IMG/VR virus record: IMGVR_UViG_3300032006_000052
Location: 1 to 30,187 of that record
Length of the DNA: 30,187 nt
Reading direction: 5' to 3' (one strand)
From: a virus
The notes under the pieces were generated by a model that did no database searches, was not told the origin of the DNA, and saw nothing but the letters and a program-made list of their open reading frames with translations. Position 1 is the first letter of the stretch. Each line of letters starts with the position of its first letter. A program made the translations under genes and the position numbers. Below, piece after piece: positions 14,353 through 23,732 of the stretch.

Positions 14353-16479
14353 TTACTCTAATTTTAAATGTGCTGATGACCATTCTGATTCAGACTTCGC
14401 ATATTTTAATAATGCAAATGCTAATTTCTTTTCTTCTTTAACTGACAAACTATTTAATTTAGAAAACAATTCTAATACTTGAAATTTAGAATTAACCCAT
14501 GCTTTTGCTGCATTCTCTTGTTTACCTTGTTTATTTAACCATGTTAAAAATGTTTTCTCACTCCTAAATGCGTTACTATGATTAACTTTACTAGCACCTC
14601 TAGCAAATGTCAAGTTTCTTCTTTTAGAAATAAATGCCCAATTAGCTTTAGCTGTTTTAAATTTCTTCTTTCCATTTGTAGTAAATATCCATTTACCTTT
14701 CTCTAATTCTAATATGTCTGCACCACCTGCAGCGGTGATTGATCTTTTCCAACTTTTACCTGTAAAAGTATCCAATAACTCTAACGCGACTTTACCTTGA
14801 ACTGCTTCAGCTCCTTTCTTTTCACCTTCTCCTCTAATTAAGTCTGTATCTTTAGCAGAAAAAATTCTAAATGCTAAACTCATATCATCAACACCATCTC
14901 CTACAAAGGATAATGTACCAGCTAATGAGCCTAATGCTGACATTTTTAAATCTACTTTCTTTAAATTTATTTTATCAGGTTCGTGATAATTTTTATACCC
15001 TAATATCCCTGATCCTTTTTTAAGAGATATTCCAATAACGCCTTGAACTGATTTAATTGAATAGTACATATACATATTTAATGCTGTTAAACTGGAATGT
15101 TCAGGAACTGCCTTGTCATAATACAACCATACATCTGCTGGATTCCATTTATCTAAAGACCTAGCTATACTAATTCCAAAATCTTGTTTATATAAGTTTA
15201 CAGCTGATGTATTAACATCTAATGAACTGTCATCTTTTACATATAACTTAGGAATTTTTTTCCCTATTACTTTCAGTAATGCATTAACTTGTAATCTATG
15301 AGAAGTAAACCAACTCTCATTATTTTCTACATAAGCTAGTAATTTTTTAGCTTGTTCTTCTCCTATTATTCCTTTCCCATTAGATACTTTTCCATAAACA
15401 TTAGGATCTATCATTTTAATCCCTATATCTGTTACATCATCTTTTGCACCAGCTTGTCTAGCTGCTAGAACAAGTAAGAATGATGTTTCATTATCTGATG
15501 TTCCTTTTGAACCTCGACCAGCTATTTTACCTGCTAGTGTTACATCATATACTTTATCATCAATTTCAAATTCAAACATATTAAATGCTGCACTCTTATT
15601 TTTTCCTGTTCTAGGATTAATAAGTTTTATACTCTTAGCGTCTAATTTATCTTTAAGAACTTTCTCAAATTCTTTGTCTGTTAAATCACCTGTATTAGCT
15701 ATTCTTTTTGTTGTTGAATGTAAATCTAAACCCGGATCAGCATCAGCTATTTTTTGTTGTAATGCCGTTTGCGTCATTTCTCCTAAAGTCTCTAATTTTA
15801 ATTTTGATGTAGATGATTTTGATATTCTATATAATTCATCACCTAATCTATGTCCGAATTCTGTATCTGAAGGATAATGTGCTCCTGCTACTTGTCTGCC
15901 TTCTCCTATATCTTCACCAATTCTTATGATGTTTGATCTATGTTCGAATGGAACTTCGTCTGCTATAAGTTTTGCTACTAATCTACCTTGTGTAGCGTGT
16001 CCTGATGGATAAGAAGGTGTCTCTGCTGTCTTTAATGGAAAAAATGTAAATCCTATACCTAACTTATCTGCTAAGTCTTTTGGTCTAGGTCTATTATAAT
16101 GTCTTTTTAGTGATAATATAATTGGTTCTGAATCATCTTTTATTTTTTTAATTGGTTCTAAATCAACTTCTAAATCATGTTTTTCAAGATAATTCCTGAA
16201 TGCAGTCATTATTTTTGTATCATGCATTCTCATATTAGTTTCCCATTGATCACGGAAATCTTGTAATCCCATTATATAATTGATTTCATCAAAAGCTACT
16301 TTAGATGAATTTGCTGGTGGTGGATAACCCTGCCAACCTTCAAAATCAAACATCAAAGCTAAATCAGGAAATCTCTGTAATTGCTTTAATCTTTTCTTAG
16401 ATAGTGGAATATTATGCGTAAGCTTATCGAGCTTATCATTTTGGGGTGTTTCTTTGATTACTTGAAGAAAGGTTTTCAT
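14353..16479 (-). CDS. PAP2-type phosphatase fused to a large C-terminal domain
   Basis: The 708-residue protein carries all three PAP2/acid-phosphatase motifs within its first 210 residues. They are K-X6-RP (Lys125 to Arg132-Pro133), PSGH (158-161, within YPSGHATQ) and R-X5-H-X3-D (Arg195, His201, Asp205). This domain would hydrolyse phosphomonoesters through a phospho-histidine intermediate. No signal peptide or membrane helices are present, unlike most PAP2 proteins, so it acts in the cytoplasm or virion. The leader MKTFLQVIKE-T resembles a capsid-targeting peptide with an I-K-E cleavage site. Residues about 235-708 form a different domain (KWNPADVWLYYDK; IGISLKKGSG) that I recall from other marine phages but cannot assign. 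Confidence 0.75.
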   Translation of the reverse strand: MKTFLQVIKETPQNDKLDKLTHNIPLSKKRLKQLQRFPDLALMFDFEGWQGYPPPANSSKVAFDEINYIMGLQDFRDQWETNMRMHDTKIMTAFRNYLEKHDLEVDLEPIKKIKDDSEPIILSLKRHYNRPRPKDLADKLGIGFTFFPLKTAETPSYPSGHATQGRLVAKLIADEVPFEHRSNIIRIGEDIGEGRQVAGAHYPSDTEFGHRLGDELYRISKSSTSKLKLETLGEMTQTALQQKIADADPGLDLHSTTKRIANTGDLTDKEFEKVLKDKLDAKSIKLINPRTGKNKSAAFNMFEFEIDDKVYDVTLAGKIAGRGSKGTSDNETSFLLVLAARQAGAKDDVTDIGIKMIDPNVYGKVSNGKGIIGEEQAKKLLAYVENNESWFTSHRLQVNALLKVIGKKIPKLYVKDDSSLDVNTSAVNLYKQDFGISIARSLDKWNPADVWLYYDKAVPEHSSLTALNMYMYYSIKSVQGVIGISLKKGSGILGYKNYHEPDKINLKKVDLKMSALGSLAGTLSFVGDGVDDMSLAFRIFSAKDTDLIRGEGEKKGAEAVQGKVALELLDTFTGKSWKRSITAAGGADILELEKGKWIFTTNGKKKFKTAKANWAFISKRRNLTFARGASKVNHSNAFRSEKTFLTWLNKQGKQENAAKAWVNSKFQVLELFSKLNSLSVKEEKKLAFALLKYAKSESEWSSAHLKLE

Positions 16480-16485
16480 AATCAG

Positions 16486-16493
16486 TATTTATG
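16486..16493 (-). promoter_or_regulatory. Possible late promoter (CATAAATA)
   Basis: A one-mismatch T4 late box seven bases before the PAP2-fusion ATG. If used, the mRNA would have almost no leader. Confidence 0.3.
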
Positions 16494-16499
16494 TTAATA

Positions 16500-16697
16500 C
16501 TATTTTTGAATTTTATGTTCAGCTATAAATTCTTCAATCTCTTGAATTTTTTCTAGCAATTCTTCTTGTCTTTCTTCTGATTCGTGTAGTTTTTTTAGCT
16601 GAATAAGTTCCTTTCTCAACTCTACTTTTTCATTGAGAAGGTCTAATAAAGGTCTTTGTTTAATAATCCCTTTCTTATTCTGCGTCGATAATTTCAT
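16500..16697 (-). CDS. Small coiled-coil protein
   Basis: The 65-residue product is almost entirely charged helix with heptad spacing of leucines and isoleucines (about residues 15-60, LLDLLNEKVELRKELIQL and onward). There is no signal peptide or motif. Its start lies 23 bases inside the end of the HAD gene, indicating coupling. Function unknown; small coiled coils of this kind are often assembly factors or structural connectors. Confidence 0.5.
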   Translation of the reverse strand: MKLSTQNKKGIIKQRPLLDLLNEKVELRKELIQLKKLHESEERQEELLEKIQEIEEFIAEHKIQK

Positions 16698-17169
16698 TTA
16701 ATTGTTTAATTGTTTCATCAGCTGTTTTATGGACAATTCCAATTCCACCAGCTTCTACCCAACAGTCAATATTTCTTTGTCTATCGTCAATTAAAACAGC
16801 TTTTTTATGTGCATATGCCGCTTTTTGACTACCACTAAATGTGGGAATAACTATCCAATGTGGGCTTACATATCTTCTTATCCAATCAATCTTGTCTTTA
16901 ACAACTAAAGTTCTGTTTACTGTTCCAGCTGCTGTTAGTATTTCAGTATGAATACCTGAATTCAAACAGTAGTCAACTAACTTCCAAGCATCTGGTAATG
17001 GCTCAAGATTTCTAAATAATCTTTGAGCTGTTAGTTTTCTTTTTTCTTGATCATAAACATCTTTCTTTGCTTTTAAATCAACTTTATAACCTAAAGCTTT
17101 TGTTAGGCCTGATTCAAAATCGGCCAGAACTCCGTCTTGGTCTAAAAATATTTGTCTAATTTTACTCAT
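16675..17169 (-). CDS. HAD-superfamily phosphatase / 5'-nucleotidase-like
   Basis: In this 164-residue protein, FLDQDGVLADF (residues 8-18) is the DxDGVLADF motif I of cytosolic 5'(3')-deoxyribonucleotidase-like HAD enzymes, with nucleophile Asp10 and acid/base Asp12. Motif II is LTAAG, motif III a lysine in the KAAYAHKK segment, and motif IV is LIDDRQRN. It would dephosphorylate a nucleotide or another small phosphate ester in the cytoplasm; nucleotide-pool control alongside replication is plausible. A sigma70-like promoter with -10 six bases from the ATG predicts a leaderless transcript. Polynucleotide 3'-phosphatases share these motifs, so substrate is open. Confidence 0.8.
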   Translation of the reverse strand: MSKIRQIFLDQDGVLADFESGLTKALGYKVDLKAKKDVYDQEKRKLTAQRLFRNLEPLPDAWKLVDYCLNSGIHTEILTAAGTVNRTLVVKDKIDWIRRYVSPHWIVIPTFSGSQKAAYAHKKAVLIDDRQRNIDCWVEAGGIGIVHKTADETIKQLNEIIDAE

Positions 17170-17175
17170 ACTACT

Positions 17176-17205
17176 ATTATATCAAAAGTGTTCATGCGGT
17201 ATCAA
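17176..17205 (-). promoter_or_regulatory. Sigma70-like promoter, leaderless type
   Basis: TTGATA (17200-17205), an 18-base spacer and TATAAT (17176-17181). The HAD gene's ATG begins six bases past the -10 box, so transcription would start at or very near the A of ATG. Confidence 0.6.
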
Positions 17206-18584
17206 TACTTAAAATTTTCTGTCTTTTCACTACTGATTCTTTCACCTGTAGTAGATTGATCCATAACAGGTCCAATATCAACTAATTCATCTTGAGCAGA
17301 CTGTTCACAATCAAACAATCTCATTTTAGCTCTATCAACTCCAAGAACAAATCTTCTATGATATGTTGGATCATTATATCTATTCTTTAATTGTTTAACC
17401 ATTACTTGATCTAATTCTTGTAAATCTTCTGTAGATATTAATGCGAACATAAAGTCAGCAGTAGCAGGTAATCCAAATGATTCAGATGTATCTTCAAGTC
17501 CAACATCAGTTGATACAAATCCTGTTCTATTTGTTTGAGTAGCCGACATAATTGGAACATCAAATTCAACAGCTAATCCTCTTAATTCTTCGGCAATACT
17601 TTTAACATAAGTGTATGTATTTACATTACTACCAGGTCTAACTCTAAATGAAGCACAGATATTTAAATAATCTATAAATAAAATATCAGGTTTAAAATTT
17701 TTCTTTAAATCTAATTCTTGTAATAAATGTCTAAAATGTCCTGAATGAGCTGAAGCTGTAGGATATTCTTTGACAATTAATTTACCCTTTGTCTTTTCTT
17801 GAACTCTTTTAATTTTCTTTTCATACATTGACTTAGGTAAATCATCTAAATCATTTAATGATATATCTAACAGATTAGCATCTATTCTTTCAGCTATCTT
17901 TTCCTCAGCCATTTCCATAGTGATATATAAAACATTCTTTCCTTGAACTAGACAACTAGAAGCAACATGACACATAAACAAAGATTTACCAACACCTGTT
18001 CCAGCCATACAAATATTTAATGTCTTGTTTGGTAACCCACCTTTTGTAATTTTATTCATAAATTCTAAATCAAAAGGAATTCTTTCTTCTTCTGTATGAT
18101 AAAAATCATATCTTGGTTCCCAATCATCTAAGAAATCATGTCCAATATTTGTGTCAAAAGATACAGATAAAGCGTCTCTTAAAATATCTGGAATTTCTCC
18201 TTTACTACCTTCTTTGTCTTGAATAATCTCAATAGAATTCATTACTCCATTATAAACAGCCCTATCTTTACACCAAGACTCTGTTGAATCAATCAACCAT
18301 TCTTCTGGTGTAGAAGAATTATCTGTTTTTATTTCTTGAATAAGATTTATAGATTCTTGAAGTAATTGAGCATCAACACCATCTTTTTCATCAATGTCAA
18401 TTATTAAAGCTTCAGGTGTAGGAACAGATTTATACTTTAAAAAGTATTCTTTAACTTGTTTGAATAGGAACTCCTCGTCCCTCTCTTGAAAAAATTCTGA
18501 TTTTATGTAAGGTAATACTTTTCTAGTATATTCTTCATTCTGTATCAGATTCTTGAGTATCGTCTGTTCTAATCTCGTTGCCAT
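17202..18584 (-). CDS. 41: Replicative DNA helicase, T4 gp41 (DnaB-like)
   Basis: Hexameric 5'-3' helicase that unwinds DNA ahead of the phage polymerase and, in T4, works with primase gp61. The 460-residue length matches gp41 (475 in T4). An N-terminal helical domain precedes a RecA-like core with Walker A AGTGVGKS (194-201), Walker [11 protein letters not shown], a Gln-containing switch (SATQTNRTG) and an arginine-rich motif near [13 protein letters not shown]. The start lies 50 bases inside the end of uvsX, a typical neighbour in T4-like phages. No primase gene is in the window. High confidence. Confidence 0.95.
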   Translation of the reverse strand: MATRLEQTILKNLIQNEEYTRKVLPYIKSEFFQERDEEFLFKQVKEYFLKYKSVPTPEALIIDIDEKDGVDAQLLQESINLIQEIKTDNSSTPEEWLIDSTESWCKDRAVYNGVMNSIEIIQDKEGSKGEIPDILRDALSVSFDTNIGHDFLDDWEPRYDFYHTEEERIPFDLEFMNKITKGGLPNKTLNICMAGTGVGKSLFMCHVASSCLVQGKNVLYITMEMAEEKIAERIDANLLDISLNDLDDLPKSMYEKKIKRVQEKTKGKLIVKEYPTASAHSGHFRHLLQELDLKKNFKPDILFIDYLNICASFRVRPGSNVNTYTYVKSIAEELRGLAVEFDVPIMSATQTNRTGFVSTDVGLEDTSESFGLPATADFMFALISTEDLQELDQVMVKQLKNRYNDPTYHRRFVLGVDRAKMRLFDCEQSAQDELVDIGPVMDQSTTGERISSEKTENFKY

Positions 18585-19578
18585 ATAAAAATTCCTGTCT
18601 TGCTGCTTCGTTTAATTTATCTAATACTTCTTCTGTAAAGTATTTCTCTGGATTATTATTAATTGTTTTAGCAAATTGTGTTGTGCCGTCTGGTAATTCT
18701 ACTCTAGTAGATGCTTTCTTAAATATTCCATGTTTAATAGCTAAATCAGTTAAACCATAATATCTATCTAAACCTTCTTCATATCTTAATATTACATCAA
18801 CCATTTTATTCTCAATAGTTAATCTTGATTTTTCATTCTTACAATGAATAATATTACCTACAACTTCTGTTCCTTCTTTCTCTTTTTTCTTTGATAAAAA
18901 GATAATAGAAGAAGCTGCGTATTTAAGACCACTTCCACCACCCATAACTTTTCTGGCAAATAATCCCATTTCGTCATAAGTGTGGTTAGTAACTATTAAA
19001 GGAACACCCGCTTTACCAAGTTTAAGTGTTAAAACTCTAAATGTGCCCTTAACTAATTGGGCTCTTGTCATATCTTTAGTTTCAGAACCACTAGCAGTAT
19101 CTTCAATTTCTTTCGTTGTTGATAACATACCAAGAGAATCTAAAACAAATAACATTTTCATATCTGTCTTATCTTCTATGTATTGGTCAAGTATTCTAAT
19201 AGATTGAGTTCTAAACTCTTGAACTGTTGTAACAGGAACAATGACTATTCTAGAAGAATCAATTCCTCTATCTTCGATCATTTGTTTTGTGATAGCACTT
19301 TCTGACTCAAAATAGATAACAGCCGCTTCTGGGTTGTCATCTAAGAATTGTTTACACATACCAAGTGCAAAGTATGTTTTACCTGTAGCAGATTCACCAG
19401 CCAAAGCTGTAATCTTATTATTAGGTAATCCATCATATATCGAACCAGATAATAAAGCGTTAAAGATATACGAACCTGTGTCAATGTATCCACTAACATC
19501 AGCCGCTTGTACACCTTCCTCTACAATAGAAGCAAACTCATTACCTGTCGTTTTAACTAGATTTTTCAAATAACTCAT
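18535..19578 (-). CDS. uvsX: UvsX, RecA-like recombinase
   Basis: Strand-exchange protein for recombination-dependent replication and repair. The 347-residue product has Walker A GESATGKT (61-68), a catalytic-Glu region ([10 protein letters not shown]), Walker [12 protein letters not shown] and loop-2-like [15 protein letters not shown], where RecA-family proteins contact DNA. An acidic C-terminus (DDTQESDTE) resembles the regulatory tail of UvsX. T4 UvsX is 391 residues, so this is a compact version. The ATG follows GGAG by about ten bases. It is preceded by a small membrane-protein gene and overlaps gp41. Confidence 0.93.
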   Translation of the reverse strand: MSYLKNLVKTTGNEFASIVEEGVQAADVSGYIDTGSYIFNALLSGSIYDGLPNNKITALAGESATGKTYFALGMCKQFLDDNPEAAVIYFESESAITKQMIEDRGIDSSRIVIVPVTTVQEFRTQSIRILDQYIEDKTDMKMLFVLDSLGMLSTTKEIEDTASGSETKDMTRAQLVKGTFRVLTLKLGKAGVPLIVTNHTYDEMGLFARKVMGGGSGLKYAASSIIFLSKKKEKEGTEVVGNIIHCKNEKSRLTIENKMVDVILRYEEGLDRYYGLTDLAIKHGIFKKASTRVELPDGTTQFAKTINNNPEKYFTEEVLDKLNEAARQEFLYGNEIRTDDTQESDTE

Positions 19579-19584
19579 AATATA

Positions 19585-19749
19585 TTAATCTCCGTTTTTT
19601 CTGATCTCCCTTCGTTTCCGTTTGAGAGTATTTTCGTAATCTACCATCTGACGAACTTCTTTTTTAAATGTATGAAGTTCTACCATATTACAGATTAACA
19701 AAACCCATGTAACTAAGTGTAAGGTTAAAAATATATTTTCTACACTCAT
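19585..19749 (-). CDS. Small membrane protein upstream of uvsX
   Basis: The 54-residue product has a hydrophobic N-terminal segment (IFLTLHLVTWVLLICNMV, about residues 6-23) and a very basic tail (KRKRREIRKNGD), suggesting an inner-membrane anchor with a cytoplasmic positive end. It is directly preceded by a full-consensus promoter with the -10 six bases from the ATG, so it would be the first, leaderless, gene of the uvsX-gp41 unit. The stop is seven bases before uvsX. Function unknown; it could be an early host-takeover peptide or simply a leader gene. Confidence 0.6.
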   Translation of the reverse strand: MSVENIFLTLHLVTWVLLICNMVELHTFKKEVRQMVDYENTLKRKRREIRKNGD

Positions 19750-19755
19750 ACTATT

Positions 19756-19783
19756 ATTATACAGTAAATCCTGAATCTGTCAA
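19756..19783 (-). promoter_or_regulatory. Consensus sigma70 promoter, leaderless type
   Basis: TTGACA (19778-19783), 16 bases, TATAAT (19756-19761): both hexamers are perfect. The ATG of the small membrane gene starts six bases downstream of the -10 box. It overlaps the 3' end of the nuclease gene and should drive uvsX and gp41. Confidence 0.75.
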
Positions 19784-20173
19784 TCTTTTTCTGTTCGCCA
19801 TGTGTGCTTCACGAATATCAGCTTTAGATTGACCAGTATAAGGTACTGCATGATACGCTTCAATGATTAATTCATTAAAACATTCTTTTTGTTCAGGGTC
19901 ATATAATGTCCCTAAAATTCTTCCGAACTTTCCTTTTTCGGTGCTTTCAACTAAAATAGAATCGTATTTAGCAACCCAATCAACAAAAAATTGTTTTGCT
20001 GCTTTACCATATTTCTTTTCAGTTAAATCTCTTGTTCTTGATTCTGGAGTATCAATGCCAACTAATCTAACTCTACCCTTCATAAAAGAGTTAAAACCTA
20101 AATCTAACATGACATCGCAAGTATCTCCGTCAACTATTCTTAATACTTTTGCTTTGTATATAAATGGATTCAT
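19757..20173 (-). CDS. Staphylococcal-nuclease-like endonuclease
   Basis: The 138-residue protein has the full set of SNase active-site positions. These are Asp15 in VDGDT, the RVRLVGIDTPES strand (Arg36, Asp41, Thr42, Glu44), and Arg85 in GKFGRILG, corresponding to the Asp21, Arg35, Asp40, Thr41, Glu43 and Arg87 of the staphylococcal enzyme. It is a calcium-dependent phosphodiesterase fold acting on DNA or RNA. There is no signal peptide, so it acts inside the infected cell, possibly in host DNA breakdown or processing of replication intermediates. It lies between the polymerase and recombinase genes, six bases after gp43. High confidence in family. Confidence 0.9.
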   Translation of the reverse strand: MNPFIYKAKVLRIVDGDTCDVMLDLGFNSFMKGRVRLVGIDTPESRTRDLTEKKYGKAAKQFFVDWVAKYDSILVESTEKGKFGRILGTLYDPEQKECFNELIIEAYHAVPYTGQSKADIREAHMANRKRLTDSGFTV

Positions 20174-20179
20174 TTTTTC

Positions 20180-22675
20180 TTACCCAAAAAAATTGTCTAA
20201 GTTGGAAACAGGTTCTGTTGTCCAACCGATTTTGTCTAATATCACTCCTAAAGGTTCGACAAAAGATTTATTGAATTGAAGATCATAGTCTATAAATGAT
20301 TCTAATTCAAATTCTTTAGGTAATGTATTGACAAAACTTATTACATTTTCGTTTATTACATTAGGTACTTTTAAATAACAAAATTTAATTTTTTCACCAT
20401 TTGTAATAACCGGATATTTCTTGTCTATATTATATTTATGTAAATAATTATTATACAAAAGTGAACCCCTAACATGAATTGGTGTTCCTTTCTTATATAT
20501 TGATGCAGAATTGTAATAATTAGTTACATTCTGAACACCTCTAGGAAATGATATTTCTTCTATAGGCAATGTTTTATATTCATTCCAAGCATCTGTAATG
20601 AATTCCCAAACATCAGATTCAGTCTCATTCATAACAACTCTTATACCTTGTTCTAATTTCTTTCGACACCACATTGGAGTTGAAGATTTAGCTGTTTCTA
20701 TACCCATGAGTTTTAATTTAGGAGTTTTATATCTAACTCCTTCTGAATCATGTACATTAAGAATATATCTTTTCTTAGCTGTCCATATACCTTTATCAGC
20801 AATAACTTCTCTACCCATAACCATTTTATTTTGATAAGCATTCATATACGAAGCCAATTCTTCATACGAATCATTAATCATAGGCTCTAATTTATCTTTA
20901 GCAATCGTATCTAAAAACTCTACAGGATTTTTTGGATTGACTTTATCAATTAAATTTTCAAATGAAACATAAATTGAATCAGTATCAATCGCTACAACAT
21001 AATCATCATCAGTTTCTAATAATTTATTAATGTAATCATTAACAGCTTTCTCTACCCATTTAATACTTAATTGTCCAGCTGTTGTAATTCCCTCAGCAAT
21101 ATCTCTATTGAAGTATCTGAAATATTGATTTCCTAAAGCACCATAACAACTGTTAAGAGAAATCTTTCTAGCTAACTGATTATTATTCTCTGCAGTAATA
21201 CTGTATTCTAATTTCTTTCTTGTTACTGTATCTTCTTTAGGAGTATTTTCTAATTCTTTTAAATGTTGAATCATTTTATTTTTAAATAAAACTCTTTCAT
21301 CATACATTTCTTCTAATAGTTCTGGCAAGAAACCTTGTCTATCTATATTAAACATAGCACCATTAGGTGTAACTGTTGTATTAGTTAATGATGTTATATC
21401 AACTTCACCTTCTAATAATTGTTTAACAGATATCTCTTGATTAAACTTATGTAATAGATAAGTATCAGGACTCATATTATACTGCATAATTAAATGTGGA
21501 TATAGACTATTTAAATCAAATGACATTACCCATTTGTGTTGACCAATTTGTGGTTCTTTTACATAAGCTCCAATAATTCTAGAATCTTGACTTCCTTTTT
21601 TAGGTGGTGGAACCATTCCCTTTTTCTTCAAGAAATTATAAATTAATAAATCCCAATATCGAACTGAACCAAACACATCATCAAAATTACACTTAGCACT
21701 ATATGCCATAGTGATAACTAAATCCATTAGTTTTAGCTTATCATCTAGTTCTTCAACAAGTTCTGTATCACGAATATTATATTCTAGAAATTTTTGATAA
21801 TCATTTCTATAGAATAAATGCATTGCACCAAATTCAGAATAATCTATTTTCTTTTTACCTAATTCAACTTCGGCAATATGATCTAATCTATATGTTTCTC
21901 TTGTAATGTATGTAAACTTCTTATACATTTGAAGATAATCTAATACTGCAATTCCAGATATATTATATGATATCATTTTCTTTTGACCCATATAAAACCA
22001 TTCTCTAGATGTAATTAACTTATGTGGAGATAATTCTGTAACTGTATCCCAATTAAATAATTTCCAAATTCTATTAATAAGATATGCAATATCAAATGTT
22101 TCAACATTCCAACCTGTAATTATATCAGGATCAAGCTCTTTCCAAACATTCATAAATGTTTTTAAAAGTTCTAGCTCATGTTTACATTTATAATATTTTA
22201 CATTAGGATTATCAGTTTTGAAATCAAAATCGTCTGTTCCGATAACATGAATAGTATCATCGCCAAACAATTTCATTGTAATAGCATTTACTTTTTCATT
22301 AGCATCTACAGGTTCAGGAAACCCATTTTCACATTCACACTCTATATCAATATTTAAAACATTTATTTGATTGATATCAAAATCTATATCACTTGGAAAT
22401 ACTTCATTAATATAAGTATATTCCCATGAATCTAATCCGTGTATATCAACATTAGTGCCTTTGAATTTCTTTCGCCAATTACGAGCATGATTAATTGAAC
22501 CAAACTTCTTAGCTTGTAAGAATTCACCTCGTATAGACTTTGTTGCTGTGTGTTTTTTCGTTGGTATATATAAAGTGGGTTCGTATTTTAATCTCTTAAT
22601 ATACTTCTCACCATTCTTTATACCACGAGCTAGTATGAAGTCTTTATACTTCTGTACATTAGTGTAGAAATGCAC
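20180..22675 (-). CDS. 43: Family B DNA polymerase, T4 gp43
   Basis: Replicative polymerase with proofreading. The 831 residues contain ExoI NIDIECE (Asp110, Glu112), ExoII WNVETFDIAYL (Asp195), ExoIII YNIRDTELV (Asp303), polymerase motif A SFDLNSLYP (385-393), motif B KISLNSCYG (504-512) and motif C IDTDSIYV (563-570). All catalytic residues are intact; T4 gp43 is 898 residues. The start codon is GTG, and the preceding gene's TAG overlaps it (TAGTG), so translation is probably coupled and kept moderate. It lies next to uvsX and gp41 in a T4-like replication block. Confidence 0.96.
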   Translation of the reverse strand: MHFYTNVQKYKDFILARGIKNGEKYIKRLKYEPTLYIPTKKHTATKSIRGEFLQAKKFGSINHARNWRKKFKGTNVDIHGLDSWEYTYINEVFPSDIDFDINQINVLNIDIECECENGFPEPVDANEKVNAITMKLFGDDTIHVIGTDDFDFKTDNPNVKYYKCKHELELLKTFMNVWKELDPDIITGWNVETFDIAYLINRIWKLFNWDTVTELSPHKLITSREWFYMGQKKMISYNISGIAVLDYLQMYKKFTYITRETYRLDHIAEVELGKKKIDYSEFGAMHLFYRNDYQKFLEYNIRDTELVEELDDKLKLMDLVITMAYSAKCNFDDVFGSVRYWDLLIYNFLKKKGMVPPPKKGSQDSRIIGAYVKEPQIGQHKWVMSFDLNSLYPHLIMQYNMSPDTYLLHKFNQEISVKQLLEGEVDITSLTNTTVTPNGAMFNIDRQGFLPELLEEMYDERVLFKNKMIQHLKELENTPKEDTVTRKKLEYSITAENNNQLARKISLNSCYGALGNQYFRYFNRDIAEGITTAGQLSIKWVEKAVNDYINKLLETDDDYVVAIDTDSIYVSFENLIDKVNPKNPVEFLDTIAKDKLEPMINDSYEELASYMNAYQNKMVMGREVIADKGIWTAKKRYILNVHDSEGVRYKTPKLKLMGIETAKSSTPMWCRKKLEQGIRVVMNETESDVWEFITDAWNEYKTLPIEEISFPRGVQNVTNYYNSASIYKKGTPIHVRGSLLYNNYLHKYNIDKKYPVITNGEKIKFCYLKVPNVINENVISFVNTLPKEFELESFIDYDLQFNKSFVEPLGVILDKIGWTTEPVSNLDNFFG

Positions 22676-22899
22676 TAAACTACTCTATTGGGGATAAAAT
22701 GATTTTTTACGGCTAACAGTTTTTCTTCTGCATGTGCCATCTTCTCTATTTGTATATCCATAGCTGCTATGATATCTGGATGCTCTCCAATACCAACAGG
22801 ATTAGCTAAGTAAACTTGAACATTTGCTTTAGCTTCAGCTATCTCACCTTCATACTTAATAATAAGTGCCTCTCTCAAGGTCTTTTCCATATCACTCAT
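22675..22899 (-). CDS. Conserved small phage protein upstream of gp43
   Basis: The 74-residue helical protein has a motif I recall from many marine phages (VYLANPVGIGEHPDIIAAMD). It is predicted to form two helices separated by a Pro-Val-Gly-Ile-Gly loop. No signal peptide. Its stop overlaps the polymerase GTG start. Function unknown, but the coupling to gp43 hints at a replication-linked role. Confidence 0.65.
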   Translation of the reverse strand: MSDMEKTLREALIIKYEGEIAEAKANVQVYLANPVGIGEHPDIIAAMDIQIEKMAHAEEKLLAVKNHFIPNRVV

Positions 22900-22915
22900 A
22901 ATATATTCCTAATTT

Positions 22916-23413
22916 TTATTTTAACTTACCGTCGCTATCAAATTTGTCTGTAACATCAATGTCGCGTAAACGATTCATTAATCGTCTTGCACGATTATAA
23001 ACTTGTTTTGCCCATAATGAATCTAAACCTTCTTTAGCGGCTTCTTTATAATCACCTTTATTTAATGCTTTAAACATTAATTGAAATTTCTTTAATCTAG
23101 GTAAACCTAAATTGAAAGCCATATTTGCTATTATTAGTTTAACTTCTTCTGGCCAATCTCTCCAGTTGTTATGAAAATTATCTTCACATTCTTTAAGAAC
23201 AATGTTTATATCATAAAAGAATAATTCATCACATCTAGTTTGAGTAATAGGTGTTCCTACACTCATTTCCCATTCGGGATCATTTGGTTTAATTAAATGA
23301 CCAATTCCAACTGTTTTATAGCCTAGATGATCTTCATATACTTTAAGTACACAACCTTCATCACTTGTTATTTCTTTTGCCAGCCTTTGTCTGAACTCTT
23401 TGCTGTATTCCAT
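22916..23413 (-). CDS. Endolysin, T4-lysozyme family (GH24)
   Basis: Muramidase that cuts the peptidoglycan sugar chain at lysis. The 165-residue length matches T4 lysozyme (164). The catalytic triad is intact and identically spaced: Glu19 in SDEGC, Asp28 in VYEDHLGY, Thr34 in YKTVGIGH (Glu11, Asp20, Thr26 in T4). The C-terminal helical lobe has the family pattern IIANMAFNLGLPRLKKF. There is no signal peptide or SAR segment, so it needs a holin for export. Its start overlaps the previous gene by 53 bases. It is about 20 kb away from the spanin-like pair. Confidence 0.92.
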   Translation of the reverse strand: MEYSKEFRQRLAKEITSDEGCVLKVYEDHLGYKTVGIGHLIKPNDPEWEMSVGTPITQTRCDELFFYDINIVLKECEDNFHNNWRDWPEEVKLIIANMAFNLGLPRLKKFQLMFKALNKGDYKEAAKEGLDSLWAKQVYNRARRLMNRLRDIDVTDKFDSDGKLK

Positions 23414-23732
23414 ATTCTAATTCCTTTAAGCCTTCGTTGGCTAATAATTCTATGAGTATATCACCCATAAGTTGATTAAAATCTTTATCTGTAGAAATTG
23501 TATCTAATAATTTATCAGGACAACTTCTTACAGCTCTATCAAAATTAATTGTAGGTATTTCTGATTCTTCTCTAGGAATAAATTCTACTTTTCCATACTG
23601 ATAGATAATATCTTTAAATTTACCTTTAAGAATTTTGATAGCTCGTTCTCCACTTTCATGTATAACTTCTGAATAAAGTCCTTCATCAAATAGTGGATAA
23701 TGAGTATTTAGTGTTTTATCTTCCTTGGCCAC
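23361..23732 (-). CDS. Hypothetical protein overlapping the endolysin gene
   Basis: The 123-residue mixed-charge soluble protein (begins MAKEDKTLNTHYPLFDEGLY) has a possible beta region at residues 25-60 and a helical C-terminus. No motif is recognised. It overlaps the endolysin start by 53 bases and the preceding basic protein's end by 17 bases, so the gene is embedded in a co-translated chain. A virion or lysis-timing role cannot be judged from sequence. Confidence 0.6.
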   Translation of the reverse strand: MAKEDKTLNTHYPLFDEGLYSEVIHESGERAIKILKGKFKDIIYQYGKVEFIPREESEIPTINFDRAVRSCPDKLLDTISTDKDFNQLMGDILIELLANEGLKELEYGIQQRVQTKAGKRNNK

